A stretch of DNA of 64,000 bases from an uncultured Flavobacteriales bacterium (GTDB lineage Bacteria > Bacteroidota > Bacteroidia > Flavobacteriales_D > Crocinitomicaceae): positions 1,478,435 through 1,542,434 of the forward strand of contig CALSTG010000001.1 in assembly GCA_943789205.1 (NCBI GenBank), read 5' to 3'. The notes under the pieces were generated by a model. It saw only the letters and a list, made by a program, of their open reading frames with translations, had not been told where the DNA came from and ran no database searches. Position numbers and translations under genes: made by a program. Positions 44,829 to 53,762 of this stretch are shown piece after piece (within the stretch, counting starts at the first letter, position 1; each line of letters starts with the position of its first letter).

Positions 44829-47265
44829 TCTTCTTTTTTAAGTATTGGCTGTCTAGCCAATAAATTACTTTGAGCGAAAGAGTATTTATAGGCCCATTTT
44901 GAAGTGTATTATTTAGGGTTTCCCAATAACGCTCATTTACATTTGAATCTGATGTAAATATTGAGTTTTTCCAAACAAAATTAAGCTCGCTTCCCGGCAG
45001 AAATACCCAACGAAGTAGCATGTCAATCGTAAAGGCATTATAGTTAATGTCGAATGCAGAAACCCCAGTGATATCATTACCTGTAAAGCTTACTAAAGGA
45101 CTAAGCTGACCGCTTTCTAACAGCTCATAGAAATAGTTATATTTAATTTTAGCATTGTAGTGTCTGAGTCTAAAGGTCATTCCGAGGCGATTTGTAATGG
45201 TATAATCAAGACCTATGGATTGTTCACTAGTTAGTCTATCTCTATTTCCAAAAAGAATTCCATCAAATTGATCCTCTGGTTCCCCAAAATTAACGGCATA
45301 ACCTTCACTATTATATTGAAAACTCTGATCCCACTCATGTAAAAGAAAAAGCTGGTTGCTAAGTCTAAATCGAAACTCAAAATTGTATTGCCATTCCCAC
45401 CAATCTCCTCTTTGAACATCTACGTATCCTAACCTTGCATCTACAGCAATTCTTTTTTGATAATTGGAAGAAAACCAAGCGCCTATGTTGGTCCAAATGG
45501 GACGAACGAATTTATATTCTCCAATGTTGGCTCCCCTTGGTTCAAAGTAGTCGTTATTTTCCATTAAAGCACCGTTAATGCTTATGCCTCCTGCATTAAA
45601 AGATTTCGATACCATGACCAATCTCGACTGCCAAAAAGCACCTCCAAATAGATTTGGGGCATAAAGACGCTCATAATTAACAGATAAATTGCTTTGAAAC
45701 TTATTCAGGTTCCAAAAACTTGGTCTGAAATTCCGGTACCCAATATTAACTTCAGCAACACGACTGTTATTCGCTCTTAAAAATCCAAGGTCATTTGGGT
45801 CATAAGTATCTGATTCCTCGTAATATTCAGCCCAATAGGTGAAGTTTCCTCTTTGCTTTCCAGTCTCAATTCCCCAAGTATGACCAAGGGAGGTTTCCTC
45901 ACTTTCCAGTATTGCAGATAAAACACCTTGCCCAGAAAAATAATAGTCATTGTTTTTTGTATTTAGCTTGGCATTTATTCCAGAAACGTTGGCGTCATAA
46001 AAAACACCTGATCTCCATACATTTGTATTTGTGAAAGTTACAAAGCTGTTATTTTTTAGATTCTGATCTAGTACAAGAACATTATAGTTACTCAAAGGGC
46101 TTATGGTTACTGTTCTTTCATCACCAGTTGCAGCATTTATTGCATTTCCAGTTTGTTCAGAGGTTATGCCATTAAAAACTGCAATTCCAAGACCATTATT
46201 GAGTCTCCCAGAAACTTTACTTGCATTAATTAATGGTACAGAGTTAGGTACTTCCTCTAAATATTCACTTTCACCTAACTGACTATTGTATACTCTTGAT
46301 GGTGTTTGAACGCCTATCCTTCGACTGTAAAAAAGCTCCGATTTCGTAAAAAGCTCTGTTCCCTCTGTAAAAAACTGTCTATTCTCATTAAATTCTATTT
46401 CAAACGGGCTTATATTGAGTACCTGGTTGTCAAAAACAACTTGACCAAAATCAGGTAGTAAAGTTACATCAAGAGTAAAAGCCTCATTGATTCCATATTT
46501 AATATCCATTCCACCATTGAATGATGAAAGGGTTTCAGAATCCTTTGAAAAATTGACATAGCTGGAAAGAAACGGAATGAGCGCAAGCCGGAGCGGAGGA
46601 GAAATGTCTACAACATTTTTTACTTTTCCACTTTCTAATAAATAATTTTCAAGATCAGGATTTACTGGGTTCCATGTATTTTCTTCCCTTAACCGGCTAA
46701 TTTGTCTACCGAAATTTATGTTCCAATCTTGTACCTCTGTTTTTGGAAATCGTAACGCTGAGTATGGGATTTTTAGTTCTGCAAACCAACCTGACTCGTT
46801 AATATTGGTTTTACTTCTCCAGACTAAATTTAATAAGTCGTTAAAATCCCCATTAAAAATTTTAGCATCAAGCTGGACTCCTCTGCTAGTTATACCAAAG
46901 AAAAATCCGTTTTGTCGATCGTTGTATGTGTCAATGAAAATTGCAAAAAGATCTAAATTTGGATTAAAGTCATCACGAACAGATAGTACTTTTGATACAG
47001 AGTCTGGGTGGTCAAAGCATTTTATTCCAAAGTACAATGCCTCTTGATCATAAAGAATAGCGACCTCTGTGCGTTTGGTAGGATTGTTTCCTGGAAGAGG
47101 CTTTAGCTGTGTGAATTCGGATGTCCATTTGGCCTTTTCCCAAATTGTTTCATTGAATTCAGCATTGAGCATAATTTGTTGTTCTATTCGCAATGCTTCA
47201 ATGTTTTTTTGACTCAAACAAAGGTTGAAAATAATGCAGATGTAAAATGTAGAGAGCCATTTCAT
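44812..47265 (-). CDS. DUF5916 outer-membrane protein with CBM9-like N-terminal domain
   Basis: 817 aa from the ATG at 47265, which starts a signal peptide (MKWLSTFYICIIFNLCLSQ); the frame continues 45 bp upstream through the -7 box, so the longer start is rejected. Residues about 25-210 resemble a family 9 carbohydrate-binding domain (VAILYDQEALYFGIKCFDH, GWFAELKIPYSALRFP). The remaining 600 residues are a DUF5916 beta-barrel-like region with alternating aromatic strands. Function unknown; expected in the outer membrane. A minus-strand box TATTTTTG ends 4 nt before the ATG. Confidence 0.88.
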   Translation of the reverse strand: MKWLSTFYICIIFNLCLSQKNIEALRIEQQIMLNAEFNETIWEKAKWTSEFTQLKPLPGNNPTKRTEVAILYDQEALYFGIKCFDHPDSVSKVLSVRDDFNPNLDLFAIFIDTYNDRQNGFFFGITSRGVQLDAKIFNGDFNDLLNLVWRSKTNINESGWFAELKIPYSALRFPKTEVQDWNINFGRQISRLREENTWNPVNPDLENYLLESGKVKNVVDISPPLRLALIPFLSSYVNFSKDSETLSSFNGGMDIKYGINEAFTLDVTLLPDFGQVVFDNQVLNISPFEIEFNENRQFFTEGTELFTKSELFYSRRIGVQTPSRVYNSQLGESEYLEEVPNSVPLINASKVSGRLNNGLGIAVFNGITSEQTGNAINAATGDERTVTISPLSNYNVLVLDQNLKNNSFVTFTNTNVWRSGVFYDANVSGINAKLNTKNNDYYFSGQGVLSAILESEETSLGHTWGIETGKQRGNFTYWAEYYEESDTYDPNDLGFLRANNSRVAEVNIGYRNFRPSFWNLNKFQSNLSVNYERLYAPNLFGGAFWQSRLVMVSKSFNAGGISINGALMENNDYFEPRGANIGEYKFVRPIWTNIGAWFSSNYQKRIAVDARLGYVDVQRGDWWEWQYNFEFRFRLSNQLFLLHEWDQSFQYNSEGYAVNFGEPEDQFDGILFGNRDRLTSEQSIGLDYTITNRLGMTFRLRHYNAKIKYNYFYELLESGQLSPLVSFTGNDITGVSAFDINYNAFTIDMLLRWVFLPGSELNFVWKNSIFTSDSNVNERYWETLNNTLQNGPINTLSLKVIYWLDSQYLKKKTSAGI

Positions 47266-47269
47266 AATG

Positions 47270-47277
47270 CAAAAATA
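47270..47277 (-). promoter_or_regulatory. -7 box 4 nt before the DUF5916 gene
   Basis: Minus-strand TATTTTTG, exact TAnnTTTG. The ATG follows after CATT. Confidence 0.45.
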
Positions 47278-47332
47278 GTTTTTCAATTGAATTTCTAAAT
47301 TATAAGACACACCAAGTTCAACAAATAAGAAT

Positions 47333-47340
47333 TAATTTTG
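47333..47340 (+). promoter_or_regulatory. -7 box 3 nt before the DUF493 gene
   Basis: TAATTTTG, exact TAnnTTTG, with 3 nt to the ATG at 47344. The TTG inside it can be misread as the start. Confidence 0.4.
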
Positions 47341-47343
47341 TGC

Positions 47344-47607
47344 ATGAAAGATTTTGAAAGCCTGAGAGGTCAGTTAGAACAAACCGATTTCCCGCAGGTA
47401 TATTTTTTTAAATTTATTGTTCCTAATCAAAATGATAACGTCGCTAAGGTGAATGCATTATTCCCTTCAGAAACTAAGGTTCAAATGAAACCTTCCTCAA
47501 GTGGCAAATTTATTTCAATAGGAGTAAAACAAGTAATGCTTTCTGCTGGTTCAATAATTAATATTTATTTAAAAGCTTCAGAAATTGAAGGAATAATCTC
47601 GCTATAA
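47344..47607 (+). CDS. DUF493 family protein
   Basis: 88 codons (87 aa) from the ATG at 47344. The order KDFESLRGQLEQTDFPQVYFF then KVNALFP and KQVMLSAGSIINIYLKA fits the small DUF493 (YbeD-like) alpha/beta fold, a putative regulatory domain related to ACT domains. Function unknown. It ends with the A of TAATG, one-base overlap with the next gene, so the two are coupled. Confidence 0.8.
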   Translation: MKDFESLRGQLEQTDFPQVYFFKFIVPNQNDNVAKVNALFPSETKVQMKPSSSGKFISIGVKQVMLSAGSIINIYLKASEIEGIISL

Positions 47608-47972
47608 TGGAATTACTCACATTGCTCTACATTACATTAACTATTCTACTTGTTATCATAGCTTATCGCTTTCTTATAAAAAGATGGAGCAAAAACAGAG
47701 TTCCGACAGAGGAGTATTGCGTATTGTATAGCACAGAGACATATCAAGTGAGCGGTGAAGTTGAGTTTTATTTTCAATGCCCCGAGATCATTCATGTCTC
47801 TTTTTGTATCTGGTCCGCGGATAATTTAGTTGTCGAATTAGCTTCAAAAGAATTTAAGACTGGTGGGCATATCATTAGATATGACACAAAACAGCTTGAA
47901 AATGGTGGATATACTTTTGGTATTGTTACCGAAAAGCAAAAAACTATAAAGAAATTCGGCGTTAAGAATTAG
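47607..47972 (+). CDS. Small membrane-anchored protein, unknown
   Basis: 121 aa: one N-terminal membrane helix (residues about 3-24, LLTLLYITLTILLVIIAYRFL), a basic stretch, then a compact beta-rich domain (about 40-121; ETYQVSGEVEFYFQCPE, YDTKQLENGGYTFGIV) reminiscent of the T9SS-type Ig fold but without its sorting motifs. I do not recognise the family. It shares its stop (TTAG) with the convergent barrel gene. Confidence 0.65.
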   Translation: MELLTLLYITLTILLVIIAYRFLIKRWSKNRVPTEEYCVLYSTETYQVSGEVEFYFQCPEIIHVSFCIWSADNLVVELASKEFKTGGHIIRYDTKQLENGGYTFGIVTEKQKTIKKFGVKN

Positions 47973-48667
47973 GTGTCTTTTTTGCCTTTTTTCTTTCCAC
48001 CGTATTTGATTTTTTTTCTCTTTTTGCTCACTTTGTATCTGGACTTACTAAAGCTGTTATCGGTCTTTTCAAATTCCTCAATACGAATGACCATTCCCAA
48101 TCCATGTTGCATATAATCAGATGATTTAAAAAAATCAATTAAGCCAATTTTTGCAGTACTATTTAGTTGTAATCCAATTTGTTTTGTAATCCATATATTG
48201 AGTCCTAATCCAAAATTAAAAGTGGCACTGAGTGGTCTAGATGCTTCATCATTATTACTTCTTGAACTTATTCCTAGACCTGAAACAACATATGGGTCAA
48301 TAACACCACTTTTCAATAGCTTGTAAAAAGAATATTTTCCATGAAAATCCATTGAAAACATACTGCCTGAAATTTCTCTTATACCATTCGTTAGTTTATT
48401 TGGGTCGTATTGCATGTAACTCAAAACACATTCTGCACTCCAGCTATTGTAGATATATTTATCTATGGTTAATCTCGATGGGAAAATTTGGCTATGCAGA
48501 TTTTCTATTAAAAAGGGATTGAAAGATTCGCCATCATCATCAGTGAGTAACCAAGACGCACCGAACATCCAACTGTAAGTGTCTTTGTTTGAAATTGATT
48601 TTTCAGGTTGACAGAAGGCCTTACTAGAAATGAGTAAGGAGAGACATAGAATGCCAAAAGATTTCAT
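47969..48667 (-). CDS. Putative outer-membrane beta-barrel protein with basic tail
   Basis: 232 aa. Signal peptide (1-19, ending KAFCQ), then amphipathic strands typical of an 8-strand porin-like barrel (YVVSGLGISS, FGLGLNIWITKQIGLQLN). The last 25 residues are extremely basic (KKRKKIKYGGKKKGKKDT), unusual after a barrel. Function unknown. A minus-strand TATTTTTG (48689-48696) lies 21 nt before the ATG. Confidence 0.7.
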   Translation of the reverse strand: MKSFGILCLSLLISSKAFCQPEKSISNKDTYSWMFGASWLLTDDDGESFNPFLIENLHSQIFPSRLTIDKYIYNSWSAECVLSYMQYDPNKLTNGIREISGSMFSMDFHGKYSFYKLLKSGVIDPYVVSGLGISSRSNNDEASRPLSATFNFGLGLNIWITKQIGLQLNSTAKIGLIDFFKSSDYMQHGLGMVIRIEEFEKTDNSFSKSRYKVSKKRKKIKYGGKKKGKKDT

Positions 48668-48835
48668 TTTTACTTCTTGTTGTTAGAACAAAAATAATAA
48701 ATTATAGTAGGGCATCTTATATACCAGACGGCTTATTTCTTGATAATTTTTTAATAATCAAATATTAAAATAAAGATTGGTTAAACTTTGTGTAATCCTT
48801 TATTGACTTGACGCAGGGTTATCCTATTAATTGCT

Positions 48836-48843
48836 TAGATTTG
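48836..48843 (+). promoter_or_regulatory. -7 box 5 nt before the IPExxxVDY gene
   Basis: TAGATTTG, exact TAnnTTTG. TTG triplets at 48803 and 48808 are a little too far (25 bp or more) to be a normal -33. Confidence 0.45.
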
Positions 48844-48848
48844 TTTTC

Positions 48849-49280
48849 ATGACTCGCCTTAAAAAAATTAAGCTAGAAATTGATGATGAAATTGAATTTC
48901 CAATTCTTGGAATCTCAACAGCTTTGGGTGATTATCGTCTAGCATGGGAGTTGAATTCTAAATTAAAATTGAGATTTCAAAGACCAGAACAAGATGCCTA
49001 TTTTACGATTCCAGATAAAACAAAGAAGGATATTGACTATGAATACTATTCATACGTTAATGAAGAAGAATTATCCAAGTTCTTCTTAGTTAAAAACAAG
49101 CAAAAAGGCTCAACACTTTTTAGTGATAGAGAAAGGCTTGATTTTTTTTTAGTACTTCGTGATAATTTTATTTGGGATGAAGAAGATTTAATATCAGATT
49201 TGAGGAAGATTAAAGGGGTAATTGCTGTTTTCTCTTTTTCGAGCACTGAATTTGAGTTTTCAGAATATTTAAATGATTAA
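48849..49280 (+). CDS. IPExxxVDY family protein
   Basis: 143 aa from the ATG at 48849 (MTRLKKIKLEIDDEIEFPIL); an ATG 18 bp upstream would lie before the promoter box. The pattern LGISTALGDYRLAWELNSKLKLRFQR matches the family found just before pyruvate kinase in many Bacteroidota; function unknown. It lies 2 nt before pyk, so the two are co-transcribed and a role tied to pyruvate kinase is plausible but unproven. The family name motif itself is degenerate here. Confidence 0.75.
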   Translation: MTRLKKIKLEIDDEIEFPILGISTALGDYRLAWELNSKLKLRFQRPEQDAYFTIPDKTKKDIDYEYYSYVNEEELSKFFLVKNKQKGSTLFSDRERLDFFLVLRDNFIWDEEDLISDLRKIKGVIAVFSFSSTEFEFSEYLND

Positions 49281-49282
49281 AA

Positions 49283-50701
49283 ATGAAAAGAACAAAAATA
49301 GTTGCAACAATTGGACCATCTTCCTCGGATATTGCGGTTTTAAAAAAGATGATTCTAGCTGGCATGAATGTATGCCGAATTAATTTCTCACACGGAAGCT
49401 ACGAAGATCATGCAAAAGTAGTGAGAAATGTTCATGTACTCAATGAAGAACTGAACACCAATGTTGCTCTTTTAGCGGATCTTCAGGGACCTAAAATTCG
49501 GACAGGAGTTATGCAAGAAGGCGGGGTAATCCTTGAGGTTGACGCAAAGGTCTCAATTCAGACAGACGATATTATCGGCACTGAAGAAATATTTTCTATA
49601 AACTATAGCAAGCTTCCAGCGGATGTCAATAAAGGAGAATTGATTTTGCTTGATGATGGAAAGCTTATGCTTGAGGTGGTTTCTACAGATCTTAAAAAAC
49701 AAATAGTTTGTAAGGTAAAACAAGGAGGTGTTTTATCTTCAAAAAAGGGGGTTAATTTCCCAAATACCAATATATCTTTGCCTAGTTTAACCGAAAAAGA
49801 TGAGAATGATCTTGCATTTGCCATAGAACAAGATGTTGATTGGATTGGGCTATCATTTGTTCGTTCTGCACAAGATATAATTGATCTTAAGTGCCGTATT
49901 ACTAACACAGGGGGCAAAGCCAAGGTGATTGCGAAAATAGAAAAACCCGAAGCTTTGGAATGCATTGATGACATTATTAGTGAGACGGATGGTTTGATGG
50001 TTGCTAGGGGAGATTTAGGCGTAGAAATCCCATATCAGAATGTTCCATTGGCACAAAAAATGCTTATTAATAAGGGGATTAAATTTGCAAAACCAGTTAT
50101 TGTTGCAACCCAAATGATGGAGTCTATGATTACGCAAATGTCTCCTACCAGAGCAGAGGTGAATGATGTTGCTAATGCCGTATTAGATGGTGCGGATGCC
50201 GTAATGCTTTCTGGAGAAACTTCAGTGGGGCAATATCCTGTCGAAGTCATTAAGGCCATGACAAATATCATAACGGAGATGGAATCTGATGATAAGATTT
50301 ATTACAAAGAAGAGCCACCTGAAAAAAATGAGGAACGATTTATATCAGACTCAATTTGTTATAATGCCTGTAGATTGGCTCAAAGAGTAGATGTTGATGC
50401 AATAATTACGATGTCATTCTCAGGTTATACCGCATACAAAATTGCCTCTCAAAGGCCAAGTGCATATGTTTACGTTTTCACAAGTAATAGAAAAATACTT
50501 ACACAACTGAATTTGGTGTGGGGAGTTAAGGCATTCTACTACAATAAACAGATAAGTACGGATCACACCATTGCGGATATCAAATATTTAATGAAAACAG
50601 GAGGTTATCTAGTGGAGGGTGATTTAGTGATCAATATTGCATCTATACCTCTAGAGGATTTAGGAAGCTCAAATATGTTAAAGCTAAGCCACGTTGACTA
50701 G
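49283..50701 (+). CDS. pyk: Pyruvate kinase
   Basis: 472 aa. Last step of glycolysis: phosphoenolpyruvate plus ADP to pyruvate plus ATP. RTKIVATIGPSS at the N-terminus, NFSHGSYEDH, LQGPKIRTG, the catalytic AKIEKPEAL, MVARGDLGVEIP and PVIVATQMMESM segments are all present. Standard tetrameric enzyme; the C-terminal domain is complete. Its end overlaps the next gene by 8 nt. Confidence 0.98.
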   Translation: MKRTKIVATIGPSSSDIAVLKKMILAGMNVCRINFSHGSYEDHAKVVRNVHVLNEELNTNVALLADLQGPKIRTGVMQEGGVILEVDAKVSIQTDDIIGTEEIFSINYSKLPADVNKGELILLDDGKLMLEVVSTDLKKQIVCKVKQGGVLSSKKGVNFPNTNISLPSLTEKDENDLAFAIEQDVDWIGLSFVRSAQDIIDLKCRITNTGGKAKVIAKIEKPEALECIDDIISETDGLMVARGDLGVEIPYQNVPLAQKMLINKGIKFAKPVIVATQMMESMITQMSPTRAEVNDVANAVLDGADAVMLSGETSVGQYPVEVIKAMTNIITEMESDDKIYYKEEPPEKNEERFISDSICYNACRLAQRVDVDAIITMSFSGYTAYKIASQRPSAYVYVFTSNRKILTQLNLVWGVKAFYYNKQISTDHTIADIKYLMKTGGYLVEGDLVINIASIPLEDLGSSNMLKLSHVD

Positions 50702-52133
50702 GCGTCGCGTAATTTATGATGCGCAGAAACATTCTAGTCATGACAAATATCCGATTTTAAGGATTCCAGAGAGAGGAACAATTGTTCGATCTTCTCGGTC
50801 AGGTGGTGCATCGTCAAGAGGACCTAAGGAAAAAATATTTGAGCAAGCAATTATCAAACACTTTGGAGAGTTTTATACTGTTTCGGGTCAAACTCGTATA
50901 AATACAGGTTCGCTTAATAAGCCCTTTGAATTAGATATTTCTTTAATTAATAAGATTGATGATCAGATTTGTATTAATGTAGAGATTGATGAGCCATATA
51001 AGCCTTTTGCAAGAACTGTAATGCATTGCAAGGGAGATGATGTTTTGAGGGATGAATATTTTACTGATAGGGGCTGGGTAGTTCTTAGGTTTTCTGAAAG
51101 ACAATTACATTCTGACCAAGACGGCTGTTTAAAATGTATTGCGGAGGTATTGAATTTAATTGATACTGATTTTAAGATGCCTGAAAGTTTAAAGTCATTA
51201 GATATTGTTCAAAGTGATGCCTGTTGGTCAATTTTTCAGGCCCAACGCTGGGAGAAAGAATCTGAAAGGGAGCTGTATTTAGATATGACATTTGTTCCTG
51301 AAAAACAAGAAGGCTTCGTTCCTGAAAGGACTTTGAATGCTAATGAGCAGGACGAAGAAGCGTTAGTTAGAAGGAGTTTCAAAGGTATTATTGAACCTTC
51401 AAATAATGAAATGAATCCTCATGCTAGAGATGAACGTATTGAATTCAGTGCATTGAGTCACAGTTATTTTCTTGATGGTATTCCAGTAAAATCTTCAAGC
51501 TTTTTAGTCTCAAGATTTTTCACTGCCTTTGACAGCTACAGTGCAGCAAAAAAATTAAGACCTAGCAATCCCTTATTTGGTAAATCTATTGATGCAATTG
51601 TTTCAATTTGGGCAAACAAAGGAAAAGAGGCTTCAGATGCAGGCACCCTACTTCATGAGCAGATAGAACGATATTACAAAGGAGAATCTTATGAACCGAC
51701 GGACGAGTTTGGTTTATTCTTAGATTTTGCAAATGCTCATGCTGATTTAAAACCTTTTCGATGCGAATGGCGCATCTTTGATGAATCGTACCATATTGCA
51801 GGTACTGTTGATTTTATAGCCAAAAACAAAGGTTTATATGAAATGTATGATTGGAAGCGAAGTAAAAAAGTGGTTGATTCAAGAACAGGAAAACCAATAT
51901 CCAATGATTATTGGGGAAAGACAGGTATAGGTCAATTAAAAAGCATCGATGACACAAGCTACAATCATTATTGCCTTCAGCAAAGTTTGTACAAATATAT
52001 TTTAGAGAAAAATTATGACCTACAAGTTTCTAAAATGTATTTGGTGGTAATTCACCCTGATTATGAAAGGTATATTAAGGTTGAGGTTCCTTATTTAAAA
52101 AACTATGTAGAATATATGTTGAACACATTTTAA
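50694..52133 (+). CDS. Protein with two PD-(D/E)XK nuclease-like domains
   Basis: 479 aa. Start is taken as TTG at 50694; an in-frame stop at 50685 leaves no room for an ATG upstream, and the next in-frame ATG is more than 300 bp on. The N-terminal domain (about 45-170) resembles DUF559/Vsr-type endonucleases: FELDI (Asp81), VEID (Glu97, Asp99), RDEYFTDRGWVVLRFSE. The C-terminal domain (about 245-475) resembles RecB-family nucleases: GTLLHEQ, GTVDFIA (Asp373), YDWKRSK (Asp386, Lys388) and QQSLYKY, the QxxxY motif. Both active sites look intact. Coupled to pyk by overlap. Role unknown; DNA repair or defence is possible. Confidence 0.75.
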   Translation: MTRRRVIYDAQKHSSHDKYPILRIPERGTIVRSSRSGGASSRGPKEKIFEQAIIKHFGEFYTVSGQTRINTGSLNKPFELDISLINKIDDQICINVEIDEPYKPFARTVMHCKGDDVLRDEYFTDRGWVVLRFSERQLHSDQDGCLKCIAEVLNLIDTDFKMPESLKSLDIVQSDACWSIFQAQRWEKESERELYLDMTFVPEKQEGFVPERTLNANEQDEEALVRRSFKGIIEPSNNEMNPHARDERIEFSALSHSYFLDGIPVKSSSFLVSRFFTAFDSYSAAKKLRPSNPLFGKSIDAIVSIWANKGKEASDAGTLLHEQIERYYKGESYEPTDEFGLFLDFANAHADLKPFRCEWRIFDESYHIAGTVDFIAKNKGLYEMYDWKRSKKVVDSRTGKPISNDYWGKTGIGQLKSIDDTSYNHYCLQQSLYKYILEKNYDLQVSKMYLVVIHPDYERYIKVEVPYLKNYVEYMLNTF

Positions 52134-52185
52134 TTCATAGGTGTTAATTGATTAAATTGTAATTAAATAATACTTAACTAAAGTT

Positions 52186-52773
52186 ATGTTTACGGGAATC
52201 ATTGAAGAAATAGGAAAGGTAGTTTCAATAAAGAAAGAGCAATCAAATATTCATTTTACGCTCAAAGCATCGATGTCAAATGAGTTGAAGGTTGATCAAA
52301 GCTTGGCGCATAATGGTTGTTGTCTTACTGTGGTTAAAAAAGACAAGTCATGCTACACCGTTACTGCTATTCAAGAGACTTTAGACAAAACAAATCTTGA
52401 AGACTGGATGGTGGGTTCTAGCATTAATCTTGAGCGTTGTATGAAGGCTGATGGCCGATTTGATGGTCATATAGTACAAGGTCATGTAGATTGTGTTGCC
52501 AAATGTATTGATATTGAAGATCTTAATGGGAGTTGGAAGTTTACTTTTGACCATAACGAAAAAACCCACAAGACTGTTGAGAAAGGATCTGTTACCATAA
52601 ATGGTACTAGTTTAACAGTAGTCGATAGTTCGGCTCAAAGTTTCTCTGTATGTATTATACCCTTCACATATGAGCACACTAACTTTAAAGACTTCAGAGT
52701 TGGAACCAAGGTAAACATAGAGTTTGATATTTTTGGTAAATACATCCAAAAATATGTGGGGAATTTTCGCTAA
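52186..52773 (+). CDS. ribE: Riboflavin synthase, alpha subunit
   Basis: 195 aa. Dismutates two 6,7-dimethyl-8-ribityllumazine molecules into riboflavin. MFTGIIEEIGKV at the start, NGCCLTV and the repeat GHIVQGHVD then NGTSLTVV show the two lumazine-binding barrels. No FMN riboswitch-like leader is seen in the 50 bp upstream. Confidence 0.97.
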   Translation: MFTGIIEEIGKVVSIKKEQSNIHFTLKASMSNELKVDQSLAHNGCCLTVVKKDKSCYTVTAIQETLDKTNLEDWMVGSSINLERCMKADGRFDGHIVQGHVDCVAKCIDIEDLNGSWKFTFDHNEKTHKTVEKGSVTINGTSLTVVDSSAQSFSVCIIPFTYEHTNFKDFRVGTKVNIEFDIFGKYIQKYVGNFR

Positions 52774-52777
52774 ACTT

Positions 52778-53158
52778 TTATTTGGAAAGGCTGGTTTTTA
52801 AAATGAAAAATAACCATGTTAAAATGAGTATTGCCCCGCCAATAGGTGTTAAAGGACCGAGAAAGGTGAAATCTTTATCGATTAAAGTATCTAATGTTAG
52901 ACCGTAAATGGATCCTGAGAAAAGCGTAATACCAAATAAAAAACCATTAAAATAAGTTCTTTTTAGTTCGATTTGATTTACTGATACGCCGAAAATGATT
53001 AGTGCTATGCCATGATACATTTGGTATCTTATACCCGTTTCTAAAGCGTTTAACTCAGTTGAATCAAGGGTGCCTTTTAAACTATGCGCTCCGAATGCGC
53101 CTAAAATTATGCCTAAACAAATAAAAATTGCTCCAGTAACTACGTACGTTTTATTCAT
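52778..53158 (-). CDS. DUF423 family membrane protein
   Basis: 126 aa with four hydrophobic helices. ILGAFGAHSLKG and ETGIRYQMYHGIALI are the family signatures, and LTPIGGAILILTWL closes it. The family (YgdD/YwdK) is widespread and uncharacterised. Ends 4 bp from the convergent ribE stop. Confidence 0.92.
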   Translation of the reverse strand: MNKTYVVTGAIFICLGIILGAFGAHSLKGTLDSTELNALETGIRYQMYHGIALIIFGVSVNQIELKRTYFNGFLFGITLFSGSIYGLTLDTLIDKDFTFLGPLTPIGGAILILTWLFFILKTSLSK

Positions 53159-53190
53159 AGCTCAAAGATGTGAAAAACCGATGAAATTGG

Positions 53191-53198
53191 TATCTTTG
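53191..53198 (+). promoter_or_regulatory. -7 box of the lipoprotein-mrp operon
   Basis: TATCTTTG, exact TAnnTTTG. It immediately abuts an ATG at 53199 and lies 12 nt before the ATG at 53211, which is the likelier start. Confidence 0.55.
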
Positions 53199-53210
53199 AT
53201 GAGGTATTTT

Positions 53211-53762
53211 ATGGAATTTAAATTCTTTTTTTTCGTCACTCTTTTTATCGTCTTTTCATGTTCTGAAAAGAATATTGAAAAGAAACAAAGTCAGACACAA
53301 ATTGATTATTATCAATTTCGCGAGGTAAATCTCGTCTCATTTGGAATACCAGCTACTCTTATGATTCCTAATGAAACCGCAGGTATTGGTGCGTCTTTCG
53401 AACCTAAGATTTATCATGATGATGGAGGTTTTAAATGGCATATTAATGTTGGTCGCCATTTTAATATTCATATCGAAGATTATGGGGATTATCAATATTT
53501 AATGCCAGAATTTTTGAGACGCATAAATACCAAGGATATCTTTAATATTGAAATTATAGAAAAGACTAATGATTATATTTTGTACAAAAGAGCGCTCAAA
53601 GTTTCACCGAGCGAAGTGGTAACTTATCATTTTTATGGTGTAAAGTATTTGAATGGTGTTTATTATGAATTTACCAATCAAGAAGAGGGTGATTCGAAGA
53701 AAGTAATTGATTTTATAGTTAAATCATTTTTATCATTTAATATGTTAAAAAATCCAATATGA
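53211..53762 (+). CDS. Lipoprotein of unknown function
   Basis: 183 aa from the ATG at 53211. A short hydrophobic signal (MEFKFFFFVTLFIVFSC) ends in a lipobox-like VFSC with Cys17. An upstream in-frame extension to 53070 is antisense to the DUF423 gene and precedes the promoter box, so it is rejected. The mature domain has a beta-rich pattern (GFKWHINVGRHFNIHIEDY); no family recognised. ATGA overlap with mrp makes it the first gene of that operon. Confidence 0.7.
   Translation: MEFKFFFFVTLFIVFSCSEKNIEKKQSQTQIDYYQFREVNLVSFGIPATLMIPNETAGIGASFEPKIYHDDGGFKWHINVGRHFNIHIEDYGDYQYLMPEFLRRINTKDIFNIEIIEKTNDYILYKRALKVSPSEVVTYHFYGVKYLNGVYYEFTNQEEGDSKKVIDFIVKSFLSFNMLKNPI

Noticed and set aside
53070..53210. 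Longer reading frame for the lipoprotein gene before mrp
   Set aside because: This part is antisense to the DUF423 gene, lies before the TATCTTTG box, and would bury the signal peptide.
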